Assembly: GCF_024611995.1 (NCBI RefSeq)
Contig: NZ_CP102509.1
Location: 1,674,001-1,738,000, forward strand
Origin: Streptomyces sp. NBC_00162
GTDB taxonomy: Bacteria > Actinomycetota > Actinomycetes > Streptomycetales > Streptomycetaceae
Direction of reading: 5' to 3'
DNA: 64,000 bases
The notes below the pieces were generated by a model that did no database searches, was not told the DNA's origin, and saw nothing but the letters and a program-made list of their open reading frames with translations. The first letter of the stretch is position 1. The number at the start of each line of letters is the position of its first letter. The position numbers were made by a program, and so were the translations under genes. This document shows, piece by piece, positions 10,438 to 20,152 of the stretch.

Positions 10438-11787
10438 ATGAGCAGGTTCCTGCGGCTGTCGGCTCTCACCCGCACCCTCACCGCGGGCACGCTCGCGGCC
10501 CTCACCCTCTCCCTCACCGCATGTGGCGGCGGCTCCGGCACCTCCGACGGTGGCCGGAAGGCCGACCCCGCGGCCGTGCGGGCCGCACTGGACGAGCCCG
10601 CCGAGATCACCTTCTGGACCTGGGTCCCGAACATCGACAAGACGGTCGCGCTGTTCGAGAAGAAGTACCCGAAGGTCAAGGTCAACCTCGTCAACGCGGG
10701 CCGCTCCAAGGACGAGTACACCAAGCTGACCACCACGCTCAAGGCGGGCGAGGGCGCCCCCGACGTCGTGCAGATCGAATACTTCGCACTCCCCCAGTTC
10801 GCGATGACCAAATCCCTGGCCAACCTCTCCGACTACGGCTCGGCCGGCCTGAAGGACAAGTTCGCCGACTCGGCCTGGTCCCAGGTGAGCCTCGCGGGTG
10901 GGATCTACGGCATACCCCAGGACACCGGGCCGATGGCGATGTTCTACCGCAAGGACATCCTCGACCGGTTCGGTGCGAAGCCGCCGGCCACGTGGGAGGA
11001 GTACAGCGCGCTCGCCAAGAAGATCCGCGACACCGATCCGAGCGTCCACATCACGTACGTGGACCCCGGCGACGCGGGCACCTCCAACAGCCTGATCTGG
11101 GACTTCGGCGGCAAGCCGTACACCGTGAACGGCGCCACCGACGTCACGGTCGATCTCAAGGACGACGCCGGCGCCAAGGCCTACGCCGACACCTGGGGCC
11201 CGCTGATCGAGAACAAGCTGGTGGACTCCACCACGAGCTGGAACGACGAGTGGTGGAAGTCCATGTCCTCCGGGAAGTACGCGACTTGGCTGGCCGGCGC
11301 GTGGGCGCCCGCGGTACTGGAGCAGAACATCCCGCAGAGCAGGGGCCAGTGGTCGGTCGCCCCCATGCCGGGCGGTGCCAGCGCGGAGAACGGCGGCTCG
11401 TCGGTCGCGGTCACCACGCACGCGAAGAACAAGGAGGCGTCGGTCGCCTTCGCCCAGTGGATGGGCTCCGACCCGGAAGCCGTCCGGTCCCTCAACTCCG
11501 AGGTCGGCCTGTTCCCCGCGACCAAGGTGCTGCTCGACGACCCCGGCTTCCGCGGCTCCGAGGTGCCGTTCTTCCCCGGCAGCAAGCCGAACGAGATCTT
11601 CGCCGACATGTCGAAGGCGGTGCGGCCCGGCTGGCAGTACCTGCCGTTCCAGGTGTACGCGAACAGCGTCTTCAAGGACTCCGTCGGCCAGGCCCTCCAG
11701 CCCGGCGGGAACCTGCCCGGCGCGCTGGCCACCTGGCAGGAGCGGGTGAAGACGTACGGGAAGGAACAAGGGTTCACCATCAAGTAG
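10438..11787 (+). CDS. Sugar ABC transporter solute-binding lipoprotein
   Basis: A 449-residue extracellular binding protein. The signal peptide ends in the lipobox LTAC with the acylated Cys at residue 29, followed by a Gly/Ser linker and the family-1 solute-binding fold (EITFWTWVPN near residue 58). AAGAAAGGA precedes ATG 10438. Position after the two permeases and before a GH31 glycosidase indicates capture of an oligosaccharide, probably a galactoside, for import and intracellular cleavage. Confidence 0.92.
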   Translation: MSRFLRLSALTRTLTAGTLAALTLSLTACGGGSGTSDGGRKADPAAVRAALDEPAEITFWTWVPNIDKTVALFEKKYPKVKVNLVNAGRSKDEYTKLTTTLKAGEGAPDVVQIEYFALPQFAMTKSLANLSDYGSAGLKDKFADSAWSQVSLAGGIYGIPQDTGPMAMFYRKDILDRFGAKPPATWEEYSALAKKIRDTDPSVHITYVDPGDAGTSNSLIWDFGGKPYTVNGATDVTVDLKDDAGAKAYADTWGPLIENKLVDSTTSWNDEWWKSMSSGKYATWLAGAWAPAVLEQNIPQSRGQWSVAPMPGGASAENGGSSVAVTTHAKNKEASVAFAQWMGSDPEAVRSLNSEVGLFPATKVLLDDPGFRGSEVPFFPGSKPNEIFADMSKAVRPGWQYLPFQVYANSVFKDSVGQALQPGGNLPGALATWQERVKTYGKEQGFTIK

Positions 11788-11824
11788 TTCACGGCGGTCC
11801 ACTTCCAGGAGAAACCCCAGAGGT

Positions 11825-13368
11825 ATGACGACACTCGAACTCGCCCTGCTCGACGGGGAACGCTGGTGGGGCGGAGCGGTCGCCGAAGGGCGGCACATGC
11901 CGTTCCCCGACGGCTACGGCTTCGACCTGCGTGACGTGCTCGCCAACCAGGGCATGCCGCTCCTGCTGTCCGACCGCGGCCGCTGGGTGCACAGCGAGCG
12001 CACCTTCGCCTTCACGATCTCCGGCGGGCGGCTGACCGCGCACTCGCACGAACCGGACGCGGTCATCGAGCACGGGGAAGGGCACGGCGATCTGCGCGGG
12101 GCGTACCGCCACGCGATCACCCGCCACTACCCTCCGTCCGGCACGATGCCGGACCCCCTGCTCTTCGGCGCACCGCAGTACAACCTGTGGATCGAGACGG
12201 TTTTCGAGCCGACCCAGGCGAAGGTGCTGGCGTACGCGGAGCGCCTGCTCGCGGAAGGCTTTCCGCCCGGCGTGCTGATGATCGACGACCGGTGGAGCAA
12301 CGACTACGGGGACTGGACCTTCCATCCCGGCCGCTTCCCCGATCCGGCGGGCATGGTCGCCCGGCTCCACCGGCTCGGCTTCAAGGTGATGCTGTGGCTC
12401 GTGCCCTACGTGACCCCGGACTCCCCCACGGCGCGACAGCTGGGCGACCAGGGCCTGCTGATCCGCGACACCGCTGCCGGTGCGGACGGGCGGGCCAAGG
12501 TCGCTTCGTGGTGGAACGGCTGGAGCGCCGGCCTCGATCTGCTCGATCCGCGGGCACGGGCGTGGCTGACCGGCCGCCTGGAAGCCCTGCGGGACGGCAT
12601 CGGCATCGACGGGTTCAAGTTCGACGGCGGCGACGCGCCCTGGTGGCGCTCGCTGGGGTGTGCGGACCCGGAGGCGTACACCCATGCCTGGAACCGCTTC
12701 GGTGCCGACTGGCCGCTCAACGAGTTCCGTGACGCGTGGCGCGCCGCGGGTCTGCCGCTCGCACAGCGCCAGCAGGACAAGTACCACCTGTGGGAGGGGC
12801 GCTTCGGGCTGGCGAGCCTGATCCCGAACGCCCTGGCCCAGGCCCTGACCGGCCATGCGTTCACCTGTCCCGACATGATCGGCGGCGGCGAGTTCCGCTT
12901 CGTCCCGGGCGAGGACGGCGAGGGCTTCGACGAGGAGCTGTTCGTCCGCTACGCCCAGATCGCCGCGCTGTTCCCCATGATGCAGTTCTCCGCGGCGCCC
13001 TGGCGCGTGCTCTCCCCGAGAACCTCGCCATCGTCCGCGCGGCGGCCCGCCTGCACACCGAGCTCGCGCCGGAGATCCTCGCTCTCGCCGCGCACGCCGC
13101 GGCCACGGGCGAACCGGTCCAGCGCCCGCTCGAATGGGCCTTCCCCCACCAGGGCTACGCGGGGGTCGCCGACCAGTTCATGCTGGGCGACACCCTGATG
13201 GTGGCTCCGGTGGTGGCCAAGGGCGCGGACGGGCGTGAGGTCCTGATCCCGCCGGGCACGTGGCTGGCCGACGACGGCCGGTCGTACGCGGGCCCGGCAA
13301 CGGTATGGATCGACGCGCCCTTGGCCCGGCTGCCGTATCTGCGGAACACGGCCCCGCCGAAGGGGTGA
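11825..13368 (+). CDS. GH31-family glycosidase (MYORG-like clade), frame break at 13014-13017
   Basis: The barrel motifs are GVLMIDDRW, MLWLVPYV, GFKFDGGD with the probable nucleophile Asp, and TCPDMIGGG with the second catalytic segment. The frame breaks in a run of four C at 13014-13017 (WRVLS/PENLAIV); one restored base gives 514 residues and a normal C-terminal beta-sandwich. Members of this clade include alpha-galactosidases. With a beta-galactosidase, an importer and galKT around it, an alpha-galactoside substrate is the best inference, but alpha-glucosidase activity cannot be excluded. No signal peptide, so it acts in the cytoplasm. It starts 37 bases after the binding-protein gene and ends the importer operon. 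Confidence 0.82.
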
Positions 13369-13372
13369 AGCG

Positions 13373-13410
13373 CTGCCGGAGCGGAGGCCGCCGCACCCCT
13401 GCTCCGGCAG
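13373..13410. terminator. Convergent terminator between GH31 and galK
   Basis: Arms CTGCCGGAGC (13373-13382) and GCTCCGGCAG (13401-13410) are perfect complements around an 18-base loop, directly between two convergent stop codons, so it can serve both transcripts. Confidence 0.6.
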
Positions 13411-13416
13411 CCCCGG

Positions 13417-14615
13417 CTACCGCGGCCCGGGCGCGGGCGCGAGGCGGCGGGCTCCCTCGGCCGGGGTGACGGAGAGGATGCGCGGGAGGCGGTGGCCGGC
13501 GGCGCCGAAGGCGGCCGTGACGGACCCGCCCACCTCGCTCTCCCGCCCGGCCTCCACCAGCGCGATGACGGAGCCCCCGAAGCCGCCCCCGTCATCCGTG
13601 CGCCGAGTGCCCCGGCGCCCAGCGCGGCGGTCACGGCGAGGTCGGTCTCCGGGCAGGAGACGCGGTAGTCGTCGCGGAGCGAGGCGTGCCCGGTGGTGAG
13701 GATCGGGCCGAGGGCAGCGACATCGCCCTCCCGCAGCCGGGAGACGGCTTCCGTGACCCGGGCGTTCTCGGTCACCACATGGCGGACCAGGGGCGCGAGT
13801 TCCGCCGGCAGGGCCTGCAGGGCCCCCGGCAGGTCCCCGGCGGGCAGATCGCGCAGGGCGGGCAGGCCGAGCAGCGCGGCCGCGCGTTCGCAGCCCGCCC
13901 GCAGGGCGGCGTACGCCCCGTCGCCGAGGTCGTGGCTGACGCGGGTGTCGATCACCAGCAGCCGCAGACCCTGCCCACGGAGGTCGAAGGGCACCTGCCG
14001 GTGGTGCTCCGGGGTTCGTGCGTCGAGCTGAAGGGCGGCCCCCGCGGTGCAGCAGACGGAGGCCATCTGGTCCATGATCCCGCAGGGAACGCCCGCGAAG
14101 GCGTTCTCCGCGCGCTGGGCGATCCGGGCCAGTTCGGGCCCGGGCAGGCCCAGCCCGTACAGCTCGTCGTATGCGACCGCGACCGCGCACTCCAGCGCGG
14201 CGGAGGAGGAGAGTCCGGCACCGGTGGGCACCGTGCTGTCGAAGTGGAGGTCAGCGCCCCCGACCGGGTGTCCCGCCTCGGTGAGCGCCCAGACCACGCC
14301 GGCCGGGTAGGAGACCCAGTTCGTCACGGCGCCGGGGACCAGTGCGGCCACCGTCAGGTCGGTGACCCGGCCGTCGCCCTGCGCGCTGTGCAGCCGCAGC
14401 CGCCCGTCCGTACGGGCGCGGGCGGCGAGCAGCGTGGTCTGCGGGAGGGCCATCGGGAGGGCGAACCCGTCGTTGTAGTCGGTGTGTTCGCCGATCAGGT
14501 TGACCCGGCCCGGAGCCGCCCACACCCCGTCCGGGGGGCCGCCGAAGAGCCGGCCGAAGGTGCCGGCGACCCGGTCCGCCCGGCTGCCGTCGTCCCACTG
14601 GTCCGTGTGGTTCAC
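13417..14615 (-). CDS. galK: Galactokinase, frame break at 13586-13590
   Basis: It phosphorylates galactose at C1 in the Leloir pathway. The galactokinase signature GRVNLIGEHTDYNDGF and the ATP loop PTGAGLSSSAALE are intact, as is GIMDQM. Near the C-terminus the GGGFGGS motif is broken by a frameshift at a run of five C (plus strand, 13586-13590); one restored base gives 399 residues. The start is GTG 14615, overlapping the galT stop (GTGA), so expression is coupled to galT. Confidence 0.92.
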
Positions 14616-15661
14616 GACCGGGCCTCCCGCAGCTGCCGCGCGGCCGTCTCGGGGGCCACGTCGTTCATGAAGGCTTCCATCCCGGACTCCGTCCCGGCGA
14701 GGAACTTGAGCTTGTCCGGGGTCCGGCGGACCGTGAACAGTTCCAGGTGCAGGGCCAGTTCCGCGCCCTCGGTACGGGGGGCCTGGTGCCAGGCCGAGAT
14801 GTACGGCGCGGGGGCCGCCCGCTCCTCCTGCCCGGGCAGGAGGAACAGCCGGTCGAAGCGGCGCAGCAGGTCGAGGTAGATGCCCGGGAACTCGGCCCGC
14901 TCCGCCTCGGTCAGGCAGGTCAGGTCGGGGACGCGGCGGTGCGGGTAGAGGTGCACCTCGTACGGCCAGCGGGCGGCGTAGGGCACGAAGGCGGTCCAGT
15001 GCTCCCCGGCCGTCACCACCCGCTCGGTGGCGGCACGGGCGCCGGAGAGGAGGTCCTCGAAGAGGTTGCGTCCGGTGGCGGCGCGGTGGGCGGCCGCGGC
15101 GGCGGTCATCTTGGCGGTGCGCGGGGTGGCGAAGGGGAAGGCGTAGATCTGGCCGTGCGGGTGGGCGAGGGTCACCCCGATCTCGGCGCCCCGGTTCTCG
15201 AAGCAGTACACCTGCTCCACGCCCTCGAGCGCGGAGAGCTCCGCGGTGCGGTCGGTCCACGCGTCCAGAACCAGGCGGGCGGCGGCCGGGGTGAGGTCGG
15301 CGAAGCGTGCCTCGTGCTCCGGGGTGAAGCACACGACCTCGCAGCGTCCGGCGCCGCCGGCGAGGGAGGGGAAGCGGTTCTCGAAGACGGCCACCTCGTA
15401 GTCGGCGGCGGGGATTTCACTGAGCCGGCCGTCCCGGGAGGGACAGAGCGGACATGCCCCGGCGGGCGGCCGGTAGGTGCGGTCCTGCCGGTGGGAGGCG
15501 ATCGTGATCCAGTCACCGGTCGCCTCGTCCCGCCGCAGTTCCGGGTGGCTGCGCACGCGGTCCAGCGGGCGCAGGTCGGGCGCATCGCGCGCGGCGCTCT
15601 CGTCGGTGTCGAAGTAGATCAGTTCGCGGCCGTCCGCGAGTTTCGCGAGGGTCTTCTTCAC
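14612..15661 (-). CDS. galT: Galactose-1-phosphate uridylyltransferase
   Basis: It transfers UMP from UDP-glucose to galactose-1-phosphate. Key motifs are the zinc-site CPLCPS and the catalytic AHPHGQIYAFP (HxH). The protein is 349 residues from GTG 15661 (VKKTLAKLADGRELIYFD, the normal family N-terminus). Upstream ATG codons at 15688 and 15691 would add nonhomologous residues and overlap a repeat that looks like an operator, so I reject them. The gene leads the galTK unit and is divergent from a DeoR regulator. No galE was seen in the window. Confidence 0.9.
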   Translation of the reverse strand: MKKTLAKLADGRELIYFDTDESAARDAPDLRPLDRVRSHPELRRDEATGDWITIASHRQDRTYRPPAGACPLCPSRDGRLSEIPAADYEVAVFENRFPSLAGGAGRCEVVCFTPEHEARFADLTPAAARLVLDAWTDRTAELSALEGVEQVYCFENRGAEIGVTLAHPHGQIYAFPFATPRTAKMTAAAAAHRAATGRNLFEDLLSGARAATERVVTAGEHWTAFVPYAARWPYEVHLYPHRRVPDLTCLTEAERAEFPGIYLDLLRRFDRLFLLPGQEERAAPAPYISAWHQAPRTEGAELALHLELFTVRRTPDKLKFLAGTESGMEAFMNDVAPETAARQLREARS

Positions 15662-15672
15662 CCACCAAGAAT

Positions 15673-15689
15673 AAACATCTTCAAACATC
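15673..15689. promoter_or_regulatory. Direct-repeat operator for the DeoR regulator
   Basis: AAACATC occurs at 15673-15679 and 15683-15689, exactly ten bases apart, one helical turn. On the galT strand this reads GATGTTTGAAGATGTTTA. DeoR-family sites are typically such direct repeats. It lies 11 bases upstream of the galT start in an AT-rich gap. Confidence 0.5.
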
Positions 15690-15789
15690 ATTCGCCAGGC
15701 TGATGCCCGCTTTTCCTCACACTTCAACAGCATGGCCGTGTTATCTTGCTGCCTTCTGACCGGATTCGCCGATACCGGGAGCGTGACCC

Positions 15790-16599
15790 GTGGCCGAGCA
15801 GACTGCCCAACTGGCCCACCAGCGACGCGCGCTCATCCTGGACGCGGTCCGGCGCGACGGCGCGGTCCGGGTGGCGGACCTGGTCGGTCAGCTCGGTGTC
15901 TCGGACATGACCATCCGCCGGGACCTGGACGCCCTCGCCCGGCGCGGAGTCGTGGAGAAGGTCTACGGCGGGGCCGTCGCCCCGGCCGGGGCCAGCGGGC
16001 ACGAGCCCGGATTCGACGAGAAGTCCGATCTGGAGGGGGACGCCAAGGCCGCCATCGCGGACACGGCCGCCACCCTGGTCGAACCGGGCAGCGTGGTCGC
16101 GATCTCGGGCGGCACCACCGCGCACGCGGTCGCCGCCCGGCTGCTCGGCGTCCCGCGGCTCACGATCGTCACCAACTCCCTTCCGGTGGCGGAGCTGGTG
16201 CGGGCCGCCGGCCGCGATGGCCGGGCCGGGGCCCCCACCCTGCTGCTCACCGGCGGCTCCCCCACCCCCTCGGCCGCGCTGGTCGGCCCGCTCGCCGATC
16301 TGGTGATCGGTTCCCTCCACGTGGACCTGCTCGTCCTCGGCGCGCACGGGGTGGCGGAGGAGGCCGGGCTGACCACCCCCAACCTCATGGAGGCCCAGAC
16401 CAACCGGGCGCTGGTCGCCTCGGCACGGCGGGTCGCCGTCGTGGCCGACCACACCAAGTGGGGGGTGGTCGGGCTCAGCGGTTTCGCCGCACTCGATCAG
16501 GCCGACTGGTTCGTGACCGACGCGGGCATGCCTGCCCCCGCCCGCGCCGTCCTCACCGAGACGGTGGGTGAACTCCTCGTCGCGGGCGAGGAGCACTGA
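15790..16599 (+). CDS. DeoR-family regulator, divergent from galTK
   Basis: A 269-residue protein from GTG 15790. The N-terminal winged helix (RVADLVGQLGVSDMTIRRDL) is the DeoR signature, followed by the sugar-phosphate-sensing isomerase-like domain (SGGTTAHAVA, ADHTKWG). Divergence from galT and the direct repeat in the gap suggest it represses galTK and senses a phosphorylated sugar. Confidence 0.88.
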   Translation: MAEQTAQLAHQRRALILDAVRRDGAVRVADLVGQLGVSDMTIRRDLDALARRGVVEKVYGGAVAPAGASGHEPGFDEKSDLEGDAKAAIADTAATLVEPGSVVAISGGTTAHAVAARLLGVPRLTIVTNSLPVAELVRAAGRDGRAGAPTLLLTGGSPTPSAALVGPLADLVIGSLHVDLLVLGAHGVAEEAGLTTPNLMEAQTNRALVASARRVAVVADHTKWGVVGLSGFAALDQADWFVTDAGMPAPARAVLTETVGELLVAGEEH

Positions 16600-16637
16600 G
16601 CGCCGAGGGCCATGGAGTGGCCCGGCCGGCCCCGGCG

Positions 16638-17669
16638 TCAGCCGAAGCCGCGCGCGCCCAGTTCGGCGTACATGCCCGCCAGGCGTGCGATGTCCTGCTC
16701 GAAGCCGGAGTGCAGCCAGCCCTGGTACATCGCCGCCGCCTCGCGCGGATCCAGCGCGCCGTCCAGCGCCGCAGCCGTGGCGCAGCCCGCCGTCCAGCCC
16801 GAGAGCAGGGCGCGCAGCACGCCGTGGGAGGAGGCCGGGTCGAGCCGGGCGGCCGCGTCGCCGACGGCGAACCAGCCCGGCCCGGCCGCCGCCGGGGAAA
16901 GCCGCCAGGTCACGTCCGCGGCCCGGGCGGTGCCCTGCGGTGTCAGGCGGGCGAACTCGTCGGGCAGCCAGGTCCGGGACCGCTGGACGGGGACGAAGTC
17001 CAGCCTCATCCACTGGTAGCGCGTCGCCCCGACCCTCGCGGTCCATGTCCAGCCGGTGCCGTCGGCGACGATCGCGGGCGCCGCGTCCCGGGTGGGGCAG
17101 GAGCCCGCGGCATAGCCGTACTGGATCAGCAGCCGCGGCGACCGCACCTGGGGGGCGACGCCCAGCGCGCGGCCCAGCCAGCGGGCGGAGCCCGTGGCAT
17201 CGATGACGGTGCGCGCCCGGATCGGTCCGGCCTCCCGGGTGTGGGCGCCCACCACGGCGTCGCCGTCCAGCAGCGGTGCCAGGACCCGGCAGGACGGCCG
17301 GACGTCGACGCCGAGTCCGCGGGCTCGCTCGAGCAGCAGCGCGTCCAGGCCCTGCCGGTCCACCTGGAAGCCGCGCCACGGCCCGTCCGGATCCCGGCCG
17401 AACGGCTCGAACGACGGTGCCCGGCCCCAGCCCACCGAGATCCCTTCGTGGCGGGCGCCCACCACCCGGTCGAAGCCCTCGGGCACGAGGCGCCGCAGCA
17501 GGGATTCGACTCCCGGGTGCAGCGCTTCGCCGGGCCGGGCCCGCGGTCCGGCGGCGCGGTCGGCGAGTACGGTGCGCAGGCCGCCGGCCGCGCAGACGAT
17601 CGCGGCCGCGCATCCCGCCGGGCCCGCGCCCGCGATCAGGACGTCGGCATCGACCGGTCGAGCCGCCAC
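16638..17669 (-). CDS. FAD-dependent oxidoreductase, LodB-like
   Basis: A 343-residue flavoprotein. The FAD dinucleotide loop GAGPAGCAAA is at about residues 13-22. It has the PGEALHPG motif seen in LodB, halogenase and geranylgeranyl-reductase relatives, and the second FAD motif FAVGDAAARLDPASSHG with the usual GDAA. LodB-type enzymes mature the tryptophylquinone cofactor of a partner oxidase. The gene overlaps the end of a Tat-exported 838-residue protein by 34 bases, so the two are translated together. I infer a modifying or partner role; a stand-alone monooxygenase is the alternative. It is the last gene of a minus-strand run and converges on the DeoR gene. Confidence 0.7.
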   Translation of the reverse strand: MAARPVDADVLIAGAGPAGCAAAIVCAAGGLRTVLADRAAGPRARPGEALHPGVESLLRRLVPEGFDRVVGARHEGISVGWGRAPSFEPFGRDPDGPWRGFQVDRQGLDALLLERARGLGVDVRPSCRVLAPLLDGDAVVGAHTREAGPIRARTVIDATGSARWLGRALGVAPQVRSPRLLIQYGYAAGSCPTRDAAPAIVADGTGWTWTARVGATRYQWMRLDFVPVQRSRTWLPDEFARLTPQGTARAADVTWRLSPAAAGPGWFAVGDAAARLDPASSHGVLRALLSGWTAGCATAAALDGALDPREAAAMYQGWLHSGFEQDIARLAGMYAELGARGFG

Positions 17670-20152
17670 GGTCCTCCGTCCCTGCTCAGCAGCACCGCCG
17701 CCCCGTCGGTGAAGGCCAGCACCCGCTCTTCGATCTGCACCACGACCTTCTGGATGTCGGTGGGGTGGCGGGTCTCCGCACCGGGCCGGTAGATGACGAC
17801 GCGGTAGCGGTGCGGCCCGGTCAGGCGGCCGCCCGTGGCCTGCTGGGCCGCCACCAGATCGGGATCGGCGGGGCCGGCCGTACGGAAGGACAGCACGGCC
17901 CAGGCGGACTTCGCCTTGAGGATCTCGATCACCGCACGGTCACCGAACCGGGTGACGAACTCGGGGTCGTGGATGCCCAGGCTCCAGTAGACGGATTCCA
18001 TGGCCAGGACCCGGGCCTTGGTCTCGGCCAGGTCGACGCGCGCGGTCAGGTGGGCGGAGAGCCGGTCCATGGTGGTGATGTAGTCGGCGCGGTCGATGTC
18101 CTGGTAGACGACCGCCTCCCGGCCGCCGACCGTCTCCAGCCGCGGCCCGCGGATGCCGTCCCAGGGCACGTGGCCGAGTCCGGGGACGGGCTCCATGCCG
18201 ATCTCGGCGTCCGTCAGCGGCACGACCGTCGGCCACGGGTACGGGAACCCGGGGGCGTCCTTGAGCGGCGTGAAGGTACGCGTGCCGTCGGGCGCGGCCG
18301 CCGGCCAGTAACTGCCCAGCGCCGCGCACAGCTTGACGTCCTCCAGGAACGGTGTGCCGAGGCTGTACGACTGCATGTACCGCTGCAGGGGCAGGCCCGG
18401 CTCGTTGTAGACCAGCCCCTGGCTGACCTCCCAGCCGGGGTCGGTGACGCCGGCGGCCGAGTCCGGCAGCCCCGAGTAGCGCCCCCGGGCGTCGGCGTCG
18501 AGCTGCCGGGGTACCGGCTCGCCGGGCGCCGGCTGGCCGACGACCGCGGTGAGCGTGTCGTCGTAGATGTCGAAACCGGACGGCAGTCTGATGTCGCCGG
18601 CGAACCGGAACTCCGACAGCGGCCGGGGCGGAACCGCCCACAGCGCGGCACGGACCGCCGCCGGTACCTTCTCCCGCCACCAGGCCACCAGGTCACGCTG
18701 GTTGACCAGGGGGAAGAAGTCGGGCGGGGCCACGCTGCAGAACGCCGGCTTGAACGTGTCGATCTCCGCTTCGAGCTGGGGGCAGCGCACGGCCACGCTC
18801 CCGTCCCCGGCGAAGTCGATGTAGTGCTGCGCCCGGTAACCGCCCTCCCGGATGATCCGGTCCATGTCCGGGTCGAGGTTCAGGTCGTCGAGGGATCCGT
18901 CCGGGTTGAGCCGGTGCCGGATGTTGACGTACTCGGGCGCGCGGCGGTCGTTGTCCGGGGCGGTGCCTTCGAGATAGGTCGGCTCGGTCTCGAGCGATCC
19001 CGGGATGAGCTGCACGGAGGAGAAGTAGAGGATTCCCGGATCGCCCACGAGGTCGCTCGACACGTTGAAGCTCAGCCACTGGTCCCTGAACCGCGCGCGG
19101 TTCGCGAACGGCGCCGGGCGCGGGCCCAGGACTCCCGAGCCGTGCCGGGGTGGCGGCAGGAGCGAGGCGATGCGCTCGCCGCGGATGACGAACGGGTACT
19201 GCTCCAGGGCCTTGCCGGTCCAGTCGGTCGGATAGCCCTGCTCCCGCAGGAACAAGTGCATGTGCTTGAGCTTCTCGTTGACCAGGTGGGAGCCCAGCGT
19301 GACGGAGAGGTCGAGGCCCTCGATGCACTCGGGGCCGCCGAAGAGCTTGTGCAGGGGCACCCAGAAGGAGCGCTCGTCGTCGCCGGACACGGTGTCCCGC
19401 GGCCCGAACAGGCGGCTGTCGGCGCCGGTGACCTGCATCGCGATGTACGGGGCGAAGCGCTGCGGCACCGTACGGAAGACGAACGGCCGCTTGGGGTCCG
19501 CAGGAGTGAACTGCCGTGCCCGGGCGTCGTAGAACGGATCGACGGTGCCCATACGGGCGATGCCCGTGCGGGAGAAGCACAGGTCGGCGTGGCGGCCGTG
19601 TACGGAACCGGTCGCGGCCCGGTAGTCCACCGCGAGGACGACGACCCCCAGCGCGTTGTCGCCGGCGATCTCGCGCAGCCGGTCGAGCGTGGGCGGGCGG
19701 ACTCCGTAGACGTAGTCCTCCACCGCCTCGATCTCGGCCAGGGCGGGAAAGGCGCCCAGCGACCGCCCCTCCCCGTCGGTGAGTACCTCCGCCGAGGCGA
19801 GCGCGTGGTAGAGCAGGCTGCGGGCCGGACTGCCGGGCTCGATCCCGCGGACGGCAAGGCCCGGGGCGAAGTCCGCGAAGCCCGGTACGGTGCGGTCGAG
19901 ATCCGCGATCGGGCGGGCCAGGGCCTCGGCGAGATCGGGGGCGCCGATGTCGAGGGTGCCGCGGGAGACGGCGAGCAGCAGGGACCGCCAGCCCTTGGGG
20001 GCGAGCCGGGCGCAGACCTCGCCGACCCGGTCGAGGAGCGGTCGCGCGGCCGGAGCGGCCGAGGCCTCGAAGGGGGCGGCGAGCCCGGGGAAGCCGAGCA
20101 GGAGCCCGCCGGCCGCGGCGCCCTGCATCAGATCGCGTCGTGAGAGGACCAC
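17636..20152 (-). CDS. Tat-exported 838-residue protein of unknown function, LodB-like partner
   Basis: The N-terminus SRRDLMQGAAAGGLLLGF is a twin-arginine signal, so the protein is folded, probably with a cofactor, before export. AGGAGG lies eight bases before GTG 20152. I do not recognise the rest with confidence. It is Trp-rich, with segments QWLSFNV, VAWWREKV and LCAALGSYWPAAAPD near residue 655-670, where a Cys and a Trp lie close together. It lacks the LodA N-terminal IGIARVG motif, so it is not a canonical LodA. The overlap with a LodB-like flavoprotein is the only functional clue; a quinone-cofactor oxidase is a hypothesis. Confidence 0.75.
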   Translation of the reverse strand: MVLSRRDLMQGAAAGGLLLGFPGLAAPFEASAAPAARPLLDRVGEVCARLAPKGWRSLLLAVSRGTLDIGAPDLAEALARPIADLDRTVPGFADFAPGLAVRGIEPGSPARSLLYHALASAEVLTDGEGRSLGAFPALAEIEAVEDYVYGVRPPTLDRLREIAGDNALGVVVLAVDYRAATGSVHGRHADLCFSRTGIARMGTVDPFYDARARQFTPADPKRPFVFRTVPQRFAPYIAMQVTGADSRLFGPRDTVSGDDERSFWVPLHKLFGGPECIEGLDLSVTLGSHLVNEKLKHMHLFLREQGYPTDWTGKALEQYPFVIRGERIASLLPPPRHGSGVLGPRPAPFANRARFRDQWLSFNVSSDLVGDPGILYFSSVQLIPGSLETEPTYLEGTAPDNDRRAPEYVNIRHRLNPDGSLDDLNLDPDMDRIIREGGYRAQHYIDFAGDGSVAVRCPQLEAEIDTFKPAFCSVAPPDFFPLVNQRDLVAWWREKVPAAVRAALWAVPPRPLSEFRFAGDIRLPSGFDIYDDTLTAVVGQPAPGEPVPRQLDADARGRYSGLPDSAAGVTDPGWEVSQGLVYNEPGLPLQRYMQSYSLGTPFLEDVKLCAALGSYWPAAAPDGTRTFTPLKDAPGFPYPWPTVVPLTDAEIGMEPVPGLGHVPWDGIRGPRLETVGGREAVVYQDIDRADYITTMDRLSAHLTARVDLAETKARVLAMESVYWSLGIHDPEFVTRFGDRAVIEILKAKSAWAVLSFRTAGPADPDLVAAQQATGGRLTGPHRYRVVIYRPGAETRHPTDIQKVVVQIEERVLAFTDGAAVLLSRDGGPWRLDRSMPTS

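Noticed and set aside
9427..11898. An 823-codon open frame on the minus strand
   Set aside because: It lies antisense to two permeases, a binding protein and part of a glycosidase; composition is typical of a shadow frame in high-GC DNA and no family motif is present.
15662..15733. Longer galT starting at 15733, 15691 or 15688
   Set aside because: The extra residues are not family-like and cover the direct-repeat operator; the GTG at 15661 gives the standard N-terminus.
17276..20143. A 955-codon open frame on the plus strand
   Set aside because: It is antisense to the Tat-exported protein and flavoprotein, rich in Arg, Gly, Val and Asp repeats, with no recognisable domain or ribosome site.
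17636..20152. Direct assignment as LodA or GoxA
   Set aside because: The N-terminal LodA motif is missing and the Cys-Trp spacing differs from known CTQ enzymes; only the partner gene supports the link.
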